From UBA4085 sp964556755 (GTDB lineage: Bacteria > Acidobacteriota > Aminicenantia > Aminicenantales > UBA4085): DNA of 64,000 nucleotides. Where the stretch lies: positions 186,001-250,000 of the forward strand of contig CAZKXI010000003.1 in NCBI GenBank assembly GCA_964556755.1. The letters are read 5' to 3'. Shown here piece by piece: positions 34,004 to 41,880 of the stretch. The notes under the pieces were generated by a model that was not told the DNA's origin, made no database searches, and saw only the letters and a list, made by a program, of their open reading frames with translations. The position numbers and the translations under genes are program-made. Within the stretch, counting starts at the first letter, position 1. Each line of letters opens with the position of its first letter.

Positions 34004-35134
34004 ATGAAAAAGAAAAATCTGATCATGTCGGCGGTGGGGATTGTCATTGCGATTTGGACGGTGGCGGGAGCCACGGCCTGCAAAACGAAGGCTCCGGCAG
34101 GTTTGACCGTCGGGATCATCCTTCCCCTGACCGGACCGTCTTCTTACATCGGAACTTCGGTGAAAAACGGTATGGAGATAGCGGTCGAGGAGTTCAACGG
34201 CCGCTCGGATCGTCCATTCGAGCTCAAGGTTGAATACTCGGACACGTCAGGCCAGCCGGCCAGGGTTGTCACCGCATGGCAATCCTTGGCGGCTTCCCTG
34301 TCCCCCCAGGCCGTAGTCGCCGTTCAGGAGGGGGTCAAAGGGCTTATTCCCCTGGCGGAGTCCGGTAAGCGGGTTCTTCTTGCCACTTCCGTCCCTGATA
34401 ATGGTATTGCGGGTGTCAATCCCTGGACTTTCCGGTTTTTCATCAACGCTAAAACGGACGCGGGGATGATCGCAAAATACGCGATTGAGAAGCTTGGGCT
34501 AAAGCGGTTTGGCCTCATCTTCGTCAACGACAGCATGGGCCTTAGCTACAGGGAGAGCTTCTCGGAAACGGTAAAGCAGTTGGGGGGAGAGGTCGTCGTT
34601 GAGCAAGCTTTTAGCCCCGCCGATTCGGAATTCCGCAGCCAGGTTCTCCGGCTGAAGGAAGCCAACCCCGAGGCAGTCTACCTGATCGGCTATGGAAAGA
34701 GCCTGTCCACAATCCCGGTTCAAATGCGGGAGAACGGTATGAAGGCAACGCTTCTTTCCGTCGGCACGATCAGTCAGCCAGATATCATGAGCGCCGCGGG
34801 AGCGGCCGTCGAGGGGTGCTATTATACGACTTCCTCTTTCTTTACGTTCGCTCCCGCCACGGATGAGCTCAAAGCATTCGTCGAAGCCTATCAAAGGAAA
34901 TTCGGGCAGGTCCCCGTATTCTTCGAAGTTTTTGGCTATGATGCTCTCCGTCTGTTGATCCGGGCTGCCGAAGTCGGCGGACTGGAGCCGGGTAAGCTGC
35001 GTGACGAACTGGCCAAGACCAGGGATTTGGCCTTGGCTTCGGGATCCGTGACAGTCGGTCCCGATGGCGATGTCATGTTTCCTGTCGTGGTCAAGGTGAT
35101 CAAGGACGGGAAATGGGCTGAGGTCGATAAGTAA
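34004..35134 (+). CDS. LivJ/LivK-type substrate-binding lipoprotein
   Basis: 376 residues with a lipoprotein leader (MKKKNLIMSAVGIVIAIWTV, then AGATAC: lipobox Cys near 26). Periplasmic binding fold type I: VGIILPLTGPSSYIGTSVKN, DTSGQPARVVTAWQSLA, FGLIFVNDSMGLSYRESF and PVFFEVFGYDALRLLIRAA. This completes the importer whose permeases and ATPase start the operon. Placement after the RiPP enzymes implies that uptake and biosynthesis are made together. Ligand could be an amino acid, a peptide or the modified product. Confidence 0.86.
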   Translation: MKKKNLIMSAVGIVIAIWTVAGATACKTKAPAGLTVGIILPLTGPSSYIGTSVKNGMEIAVEEFNGRSDRPFELKVEYSDTSGQPARVVTAWQSLAASLSPQAVVAVQEGVKGLIPLAESGKRVLLATSVPDNGIAGVNPWTFRFFINAKTDAGMIAKYAIEKLGLKRFGLIFVNDSMGLSYRESFSETVKQLGGEVVVEQAFSPADSEFRSQVLRLKEANPEAVYLIGYGKSLSTIPVQMRENGMKATLLSVGTISQPDIMSAAGAAVEGCYYTTSSFFTFAPATDELKAFVEAYQRKFGQVPVFFEVFGYDALRLLIRAAEVGGLEPGKLRDELAKTRDLALASGSVTVGPDGDVMFPVVVKVIKDGKWAEVDK

Positions 35135-35164
35135 TGATCGACTGAGTTCCAGCGCCGGGGGGCG

Positions 35165-37996
35165 ATGATGGGAGATTCATTTCTTTCAATTGCGGTAGAT
35201 ATTGAAAAGAATTCGGGTTCAAATAAAGTTGATGATAAGCTGCATGCTTGTTTAATAAAATGGAATGAAATCAAGAAATGTACATTTGCGACGGCGTTTA
35301 AAATCAGCAACAACATAATAACGCAATCATATCCACCTGATATAATTGAGCAAAATAGCGATAAGGCCAGGATAAAAGAGTTCTTTGATATTCTTAGAGA
35401 TCCTAAAAAGAACGGCCTTCCTGGCTCATGGCCATGGGATTTGTTGCGAGAGGAAAGACATAATGCTTCAAGCGACAAAGGCGTTATCTTCCCTTATGAA
35501 TTATCGATTACTAATTCACTCACCGATTTACCTGTAAGCACAGAGGAATTATTTTCAACAATAAATAGCGCCTTTAAAGAATCTCATGATCACAAGGAAT
35601 TATCTTGGAAATGGTATGGAATATATTTAGCGCAAATTGGTGATATGCTTCGGGCGGATAAAAAGAATACCAAATATTTAGTCTATATTTTAGGGACCAG
35701 AAAAGAATTTCTTGCTCGCAATAGAAACACCGATTATGGATTGATTGTTGGCTTTCCGGAAAATGAAAGCGCTAACATTAACCATTATAAGAATGAAATC
35801 CTCGCTGCTTGGAATTTATTGGTTGTTGCTGAACACATACTAGAAGACCAAGGGCATATTGCGAGTTTGGAAGCCGCGAGGTCGATGTCCCATACTTTTA
35901 GGACGGTTGTTGAAGGAAAAACCATCCCCACTGTTGGTATCATTCTCAAGAATAATGAAGAAGAGAAAGAAAAAGTGATTAATGAGATAGGTGAAATAAA
36001 GGAATTAATCGATTTAATGGGATTTGTAGCTAGAAAGGGAATCCAAAATAACATTAGCACAGTCGATGTAGAAAAATATAATATAGTTAACGAAATCAAG
36101 AACATCATCGAAGTGAGTTGCGAGTCCGATATTGAGTATATGATAAAGCCCACTATACGCGCCAATGGCGATGATAAAGAAAGGATTTTTTTTCGGAGGA
36201 TATACCTAAATGCCTTATTTCAAGAAATATTATCAAATGTAAGAAAGTATGGAATAAAAGAAGAAAATATAATCAATATTGAAGTTAATATTATTGTAGA
36301 TTCAAAAGAATTACAAATTAACATTAGTAATATGAAGAATACGCCCAATGGGGAAACATACGAACGAACTCATAGAATAACCGGAATCGAGAACATAAAG
36401 AATATTGTTGAAGCGATGGGGGGCAAAATAGAATATCCTAAAGATGATAATAATAAATATAAACAAAAAATAACATACCCTATAAGTACAATAGAAGCAA
36501 AGATAATAGCGCAGGTAAATAACACAGAGAAGTTAACAAGTAAAATATACAATGTATCTAAAGAATATATTCCGTTTAATAAAAGGGATGAACCCGTGTA
36601 CGAGAATATTAGTTTGCGCATATTGTTATTGGATGATCAACTGGCCAATATTAATGACGTTGCATTACATCAACAAGTGCTTAGCGTGATTAACAAAGAA
36701 AAAACTACTATTGAATATTACGTTAAAAGAATAAATAGTATTCCATATTATTGTCTATGGTTTCCATTTTGGGGAATTGAAATGATTCTGTGTAGATCCA
36801 TATATAGCGCGCGAGGATTGTTTGATGAAGATATTGATATATGCTTAATCGATGTTGATTTTAAGTATGATTTCAATACACCGAATAGCGAGCCCGCACC
36901 ATCGTTAGGTGGCGTGTTGCCAGCTCTAGTGTTTTCACGAAAAAAGAATACTCTTGTACACATTTTTACCGCTGTGAATAATGAGCTCAAGAAGGATAGC
37001 AATTATAGTTATATTATAGAAGGAGAAGTCCGAAAACACTTGGGGAACTTGTATATTCACGATAAAAAAAACATTGATTCGGCGCTTCCTGAGGCTTTCT
37101 TATTATGGTGCAAGGATATAGTACCTAAACAATATGATATAGATCTATCCCATTTGGTAGAATTATCGCAATATTTAAATATTGAAAATAATGGTATAGA
37201 GCCACCGTCAGAAATAAAGTTATATGATACAGGCCAAAAAGAAAAACAAAAAGTAATCAAGGGGAAGCTTTTTGAAGGAAATGATAAAGGAGGATTAATT
37301 AGAGGTGATATAAAAGAAGTGACGAAAGACGGCGATAAATATAACACAAGTAAGCATGAAATTATGCGAAGCATCGCAGGACCTGGCGTCGGGGGCTCGA
37401 ATGCCGTAAAAGAGTTTTCGAAATCATACCATCACCAAATATTGAAGAAAAGAGAACTAGATGATTTTAAAGAGGGTTTAAGGAGTATCTGTAAAATATT
37501 CAATCAAAATTTTGATGAATATTATGGAATGGTAAAAGAAGCAGGAACTGAAAATGAAGCAAAGAAGTTATTTAGGTACACGTACAATAAATATGGGCAT
37601 TGTATATATATGTTATCTGAATCCGAAGTAATGAAAAAGATGCTTGATGAAATAAATAAATTCCTTATTATTGATAATAGTAATGGCGAGATTCACTATA
37701 ATTATATTAATGTTGAAATTGCCGCTACTAAGATAGCTGTAGTTGATGATAGTCTCATTGGCATACTTAAAATATATGGAAACCGAAATTCAAATATTAA
37801 TATGGAAGCCCCGGCAGGATGTTCTCTGCCCAATATTACAAAGGGGCTAGAGATTATTTCTCCCTATTCATTTTTTTCGTATCAGAATAAAGTATTAGAA
37901 GAGATAGGCCACTATAAGCTAATCTATAAAGAATTATCCAAAACAGATATAATAAAAGATGAATATTTGTCGATAAATATATTAATTTTAAAATGA
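35165..37996 (+). CDS. Hybrid histidine kinase with divergent receiver domain
   Basis: 943 residues, AT-rich codons unlike the preceding operon. Residues ~1-225 may be a sensor. ARSMSHTFRTVVEG (His near 243) resembles an H-box. FQEILSNVRKYG (~352-363) and THRITGIENIKNIVEAMGG (~402-420) are N- and G-box regions of a GHKL ATPase. Residues ~480-680 look receiver-like (LRILLLDDQLANI, ICLIDVDFKYDF, LVHIFTAVNNE) with large insertions. The C-terminal 240 residues are unassigned. No membrane segment, so it senses cytoplasmic signals. ATGA-coupled to the E1-like gene. Kinase activity is inferred from motif order only. Confidence 0.6.
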   Translation: MMGDSFLSIAVDIEKNSGSNKVDDKLHACLIKWNEIKKCTFATAFKISNNIITQSYPPDIIEQNSDKARIKEFFDILRDPKKNGLPGSWPWDLLREERHNASSDKGVIFPYELSITNSLTDLPVSTEELFSTINSAFKESHDHKELSWKWYGIYLAQIGDMLRADKKNTKYLVYILGTRKEFLARNRNTDYGLIVGFPENESANINHYKNEILAAWNLLVVAEHILEDQGHIASLEAARSMSHTFRTVVEGKTIPTVGIILKNNEEEKEKVINEIGEIKELIDLMGFVARKGIQNNISTVDVEKYNIVNEIKNIIEVSCESDIEYMIKPTIRANGDDKERIFFRRIYLNALFQEILSNVRKYGIKEENIINIEVNIIVDSKELQINISNMKNTPNGETYERTHRITGIENIKNIVEAMGGKIEYPKDDNNKYKQKITYPISTIEAKIIAQVNNTEKLTSKIYNVSKEYIPFNKRDEPVYENISLRILLLDDQLANINDVALHQQVLSVINKEKTTIEYYVKRINSIPYYCLWFPFWGIEMILCRSIYSARGLFDEDIDICLIDVDFKYDFNTPNSEPAPSLGGVLPALVFSRKKNTLVHIFTAVNNELKKDSNYSYIIEGEVRKHLGNLYIHDKKNIDSALPEAFLLWCKDIVPKQYDIDLSHLVELSQYLNIENNGIEPPSEIKLYDTGQKEKQKVIKGKLFEGNDKGGLIRGDIKEVTKDGDKYNTSKHEIMRSIAGPGVGGSNAVKEFSKSYHHQILKKRELDDFKEGLRSICKIFNQNFDEYYGMVKEAGTENEAKKLFRYTYNKYGHCIYMLSESEVMKKMLDEINKFLIIDNSNGEIHYNYINVEIAATKIAVVDDSLIGILKIYGNRNSNINMEAPAGCSLPNITKGLEIISPYSFFSYQNKVLEEIGHYKLIYKELSKTDIIKDEYLSINILILK

Positions 37997-38847
37997 AGAA
38001 AAATAATAGAAGTACATCTCGTCAGCTTGGATTATGGGGTAAAGACGGGCAAAAAAGAATTGATGGGGGAGAAGTTGCTGTTGGAGGATTGGGAGGAGTA
38101 GGCTCCGCTGTTGCGATGATGTTAGCTAAGGCGGGTCTTGGAGAGATTAGTATATGTGATCGGGATGTTGTTCAAGAAGAGAATATATGTGAGCAAATAT
38201 TCGCGCGTTTCGATTGCGTTGGAATGAAGAAAACGCAAATATGCTCGGAGGAGCTGCGCCGCCATTCTAATGATATTAAGATTAATATAGTGGATGGAGA
38301 TTTAACCGATGAGGCGGTAGCAAAAGAACTCGTCAATCATGCCGATATTATTGTATCAGGGGTGGATAACGCAGCCGCCAGAATAGCATTGGGGAAAGCC
38401 GCCTCAAAAAATAAGGTACCATTTGTAGTAAGCGCTAATATAGGCTGGTCGATATTTCATACCGTATATATGCCTGGGAAATATGACTATAGGAATGCAT
38501 TTTGCGATATTATGACAATAAAGCGTGATGGATTTCCTGATTTTAATAACAAACAGACTAAATGCAGAATTGAAAATAGATGGCACGAAGATGTCGTGGC
38601 GGTCTCACAATATGAAGCAAGCTACTTGCAAAGATACAAGGCTCGCCGTATGCCGTACTTGTGGTATACCGCCGCTCCAGCTCTATATGCGGCTTCGCTT
38701 GCTGCTATTGATATAATTAAAATCCTTACAAATATTGGAATACCCACCGTCTATCCGAGCGTTATATATTTCAATATGAAATACAATAATGGTTATGATA
38801 TCAAGACATTTAAGGATAGCATTAAGAAGGGGAAAGGAGCCACTTGA
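37993..38847 (+). CDS. ThiF/E1-type adenylyltransferase
   Basis: 284 residues, overlapping the kinase gene by 4 nt (ATGA). E1-like nucleotide site VAVGGLGGVGSAVAMMLAKA, DRDVVQEENICEQIFARFD (Arg finger/Asp region), GMKKTQICSEELRRH and VSGVDNAAARIALGK. No CxxC zinc pair and no clear catalytic-Cys loop of ubiquitin E1s; Cys in NAFCDIM and TKCRIEN are the candidates. It would adenylate the C-terminus of a protein or peptide, but no ubiquitin-like partner or E2 is obvious nearby. AT-rich like its neighbours. Confidence 0.8.
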   Translation: MKKNNRSTSRQLGLWGKDGQKRIDGGEVAVGGLGGVGSAVAMMLAKAGLGEISICDRDVVQEENICEQIFARFDCVGMKKTQICSEELRRHSNDIKINIVDGDLTDEAVAKELVNHADIIVSGVDNAAARIALGKAASKNKVPFVVSANIGWSIFHTVYMPGKYDYRNAFCDIMTIKRDGFPDFNNKQTKCRIENRWHEDVVAVSQYEASYLQRYKARRMPYLWYTAAPALYAASLAAIDIIKILTNIGIPTVYPSVIYFNMKYNNGYDIKTFKDSIKKGKGAT

Positions 38848-39548
38848 TGATTTGCATAAAAGGAAATGTAGAGTCGACTGTGTTTATTGAGAGACTTAAG
38901 AGTGCAGCGATTCCATATTGTGGCGAAAGCAAATATAGTATTGTTTTAATTCATGAAAGTGATTGGATTGCAAATAGAGTAGATGGAGCCATTGGCACTC
39001 CCGATTTGGTAATATTCTTTAATCAAACTTATGATGGCCATCCGAAAAGATCATCGATTTCGATCGATGGGATTCCACAAGATAAAATATGGGAGTGCAG
39101 AACGATGGATTTATTGGATAATATAGCTTCATTAGATTATTATTTAAAACGAGTTGAAAAGGATAAATGGCAACCTCATGAATGGTTGATGAAGACGAAT
39201 CTTGCAAATGCTCTTGCAATACTCTCAATAGCCTATCTTCTCGGAGATGAAACAACAAGGAATAAGTTAATCGGGATCGAAGATGTTGATAAGAACAAGC
39301 TGGAGTTCATATCCACGAATAGCCTGGTAAAGGATGAGGAAGGCTGGTTCAATTCATTGTATAATGAGGTTGGAAAAAAATATAAAAGTTGGGATGAAAT
39401 CAGGGATAAACTTATTGATGACTTGCCCTCTTTCAGGATAAATATTGAGAGAATATTTAAAATAGAATCATTAAACGAAAAAATTAATAAATATGCAGAA
39501 TTCTATTCGCATGCATTTCCGCCTGGAATTATTAAATTAACTCCGTGA
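38847..39548 (+). CDS. Unknown protein of the kinase/E1 cassette
   Basis: 233 residues. ATG 38847 overlaps the E1 stop (TGATG), with GGAG 10 nt upstream. The N-terminal half shows alternating strands and helices (YSIVLIHESDWIANRVDG, TPDLVIFFNQTYDGHP), possibly a Rossmann- or receiver-like fold. The C-terminal half is helical. No motif recognised. Coupling suggests it works with the E1-like protein, perhaps as its substrate or adaptor. Confidence 0.6.
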   Translation: MICIKGNVESTVFIERLKSAAIPYCGESKYSIVLIHESDWIANRVDGAIGTPDLVIFFNQTYDGHPKRSSISIDGIPQDKIWECRTMDLLDNIASLDYYLKRVEKDKWQPHEWLMKTNLANALAILSIAYLLGDETTRNKLIGIEDVDKNKLEFISTNSLVKDEEGWFNSLYNEVGKKYKSWDEIRDKLIDDLPSFRINIERIFKIESLNEKINKYAEFYSHAFPPGIIKLTP

Positions 39549-40051
39549 CCATGAAAGAATATCGGGATATCAGGGAGGTCAATCATGATTGGCTGAAGAA
39601 TGTTTGGCTTGTCAGGATATCCGCTGAGGTAGCGCGCCTTGATGGCAGCGTTATGAATAGCATTGAGTTAGATGTGGATCTGGTGGATATAAGCTCGCAG
39701 TTTAGGGTGCGTATGGAGGAGATCAAATTTCATCTCGATGAGTTCGTCGTTCTCAATAGCCCACGAAGAATGGTGTATTCATATTCGTTGAAAATCAGCG
39801 AGCCCGAAATAAAAGAGGCGATTGCGGAGCTAGTTCATATTCTCTGGATGTCAAAATATGATATTAATAACAACATAACGAGAATAGGATCTAGTATAGA
39901 GAACGCGCTCATGGCGATTGAGGCTTTGGCGCGCGTGGGTGAGCTATCAGGGAATACGGATCGGGTATTGCGGGGGTTAAGGGTCTTTTATGAGAAGTGT
40001 GCTGAGCTCTCTTCAGCAATTACTGAATTGCCGAAGGAAGGAACGCTGTGA
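39545..40051 (+). CDS. Unknown helical protein of the kinase/E1 cassette
   Basis: 168 residues; GTG 39545 forms a GTGA overlap with the previous stop (ATG 39551 is the alternative). Beta-rich start (VWLVRISAEVARLDGSVMNS) then long helices (KEAIAELVHILWMSKYDINN). GC rises here compared with the preceding genes. No family recognised. Confidence 0.58.
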   Translation: MTMKEYRDIREVNHDWLKNVWLVRISAEVARLDGSVMNSIELDVDLVDISSQFRVRMEEIKFHLDEFVVLNSPRRMVYSYSLKISEPEIKEAIAELVHILWMSKYDINNNITRIGSSIENALMAIEALARVGELSGNTDRVLRGLRVFYEKCAELSSAITELPKEGTL

Positions 40052-41880
40052 AAGGGAAATTGCCGCGGATACTTATCATCGATGATCTGTTTGGAAGAGA
40101 TCTGGATGACGGGCTGAATAGAGAGAGGCGCGATCTATGCGCCTCTCTTCATTTGAATGATGTGACGGGAGACCGCACGTCTTCATTCAACCCTCAAGTG
40201 ATTGCGAATCCCGTTGCGGAAGTGGTCTTCTGTCGAGGCCAGAAGCCCGTCAGAGCAATGATTGGGGATAGGGTGGAAAACGATCTTTCCAGTGTGCTTG
40301 ATTCCATTGCTTCCGGCTGGATTGGACAGGATCCCTGGCCCCCGGCGGCAAGCGAGAGTAGGTTATGGTCGATGGCCCTTATCGACTTGAGCTTCAAAAC
40401 GGGAGAAGTGACGGAGAGTAGCCATCGAAGAATGCCTGGTATGCCCGTAGGACGCCGGGAGGATGACCAACCCAAGAGCTATTTTGGACTATCTTTGCTA
40501 GGTGAAATACACGATAAATATCCTGAACTTCCCATCTTCATTCTCTCTGCGATGGAAAGGAAGGATGTCAGCCGGGAATTTAGTGAAAGAGGCGCCCTGG
40601 GTTTTATTAATAAAAACGACACAAATGCCTCAGACCAGATTAAGGGCGCGTTAGATGAATATGGATTGATTCCTGATGCCACCGGTGTAATCATCGGAAA
40701 TTCTCCTAAGATACTGCAGGCTCTTGTCGAGGCAAGGGCCGCCGGGCGGCATAGGCGAAACGTACTAATCCGAGGAGAAAGGGGGACCGGAAAAGAACTC
40801 TTGGCACGGTATGTTCATCTGATGAGGCAGCCATGGAGAGAGGCGCCATTTGTCATTATTAATTCTCCGGTTTTCACCTCGGAATTATTCGCGTCGGAAT
40901 TATTTGGTATCGAACCGCGTACAGCCTCTGATGTCGAGGGACGGAAGGGACTGATTGAGCAAGGGAATGGAGGTGACGTTTTCTTCGATGAGATAGCTGA
41001 CATGCCAGGCTTTGCTCAAGCATCGATATTAAGGGTGTTGCAGGAACGAAACATTACACCCGTCGGAGGAAGGAATCCCCTTGACCTTGATATTCGATTC
41101 ATTTCCTCTACAAATCGTGACGTTGAAGCCGAACCGTCAAAATTCAGACCGGATTTACTCAGTCGCTTGTTGGAGGGGGGAAGGATTCGTTTGCCGGCTC
41201 TGAGCGAAAGGAAAAGCGATATCCCCTTGCTGGCTTATTATTTTATTCGTGAGGCGGAACAAAGTGTTGTGGGGAGTCGTCCGCGCGAAATCGATCATGC
41301 TGCTGCGAGAGCTTTAATGGAGTATTCGTGGCCCGGGAATGTGAGAGAGCTTAAACAGGTTCTTTATTACGCGGTCCTAAAGCACAAACACCTTGAACAT
41401 CTCACGGTGAACCATCTCGAAAATTTGGATAAAGACCAATCTAAGGTGTCATTGAGCTTTGTCGAGAAAAAGGAGGCAATTGATCAGTGCCAAGCTCAGC
41501 GCAAATTCGATTTGTCAGAATGGACAAAATACCCAGAGAAAGCCGAGTATTCCGCTGACAAGTATCGCGAATGGGCGGGGCGATTGGACGAGGTGTCCAA
41601 GGCTTGCACCGAAATTCAGCTCCGTATGCTGAAGGCTGCGGTGCTCGCGACACTAAAGCGAAGCGCCCGTTGCCCCGAAGGAAAAATCCAAATATTGTCC
41701 GCAATCAAGCTCTTGACGGGAGACGAAAGCATGAAAGCGCCGCGGGCCGCCGACATTATCAAGAGAATGATGAAAACTCCGGTTCGCAAGATGTCGAATT
41801 GCCCGACGGCGAATGATCCTCTAATCCAGGAAGTATTCAAGCTTGCGGTGAAGAAGCGGAGGAGCCGTTCGAAGAAATGA
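40048..41880 (+). CDS. Receiver-AAA+ protein, NtrC-like but without GAFTGA
   Basis: 610 residues, GTGA overlap with the previous gene. Residues 1-~215: receiver with insertions (RILIIDDLFGRD, WSMALIDLSF, LPIFILSAMERK, LGFINKND), so the Asp pair, phospho-Asp, Ser and Lys are present. Residues ~225-450: bEBP-type AAA+ with Walker A RGERGTGKELLARYVH, ELFASELFGIE, Walker B GGDVFFDEIADM, RFISSTNRDVE (sensor I) and YSWPGNVRELKQ (sensor II). Where sigma-54 activators have GAFTGA this protein reads RTASDV, so it should not contact sigma-54 normally. The C-terminal ~140 residues are helical and basic, without a clear Fis HTH. Probably a signalling ATPase. Confidence 0.8.
   Translation: MKGKLPRILIIDDLFGRDLDDGLNRERRDLCASLHLNDVTGDRTSSFNPQVIANPVAEVVFCRGQKPVRAMIGDRVENDLSSVLDSIASGWIGQDPWPPAASESRLWSMALIDLSFKTGEVTESSHRRMPGMPVGRREDDQPKSYFGLSLLGEIHDKYPELPIFILSAMERKDVSREFSERGALGFINKNDTNASDQIKGALDEYGLIPDATGVIIGNSPKILQALVEARAAGRHRRNVLIRGERGTGKELLARYVHLMRQPWREAPFVIINSPVFTSELFASELFGIEPRTASDVEGRKGLIEQGNGGDVFFDEIADMPGFAQASILRVLQERNITPVGGRNPLDLDIRFISSTNRDVEAEPSKFRPDLLSRLLEGGRIRLPALSERKSDIPLLAYYFIREAEQSVVGSRPREIDHAAARALMEYSWPGNVRELKQVLYYAVLKHKHLEHLTVNHLENLDKDQSKVSLSFVEKKEAIDQCQAQRKFDLSEWTKYPEKAEYSADKYREWAGRLDEVSKACTEIQLRMLKAAVLATLKRSARCPEGKIQILSAIKLLTGDESMKAPRAADIIKRMMKTPVRKMSNCPTANDPLIQEVFKLAVKKRRSRSKK

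Noticed and set aside
40801..40818. TTGGCACGGTATGTTC as a second sigma-54 site
   Set aside because: Inside the AAA+ coding region and lacks the -12 TTGC.
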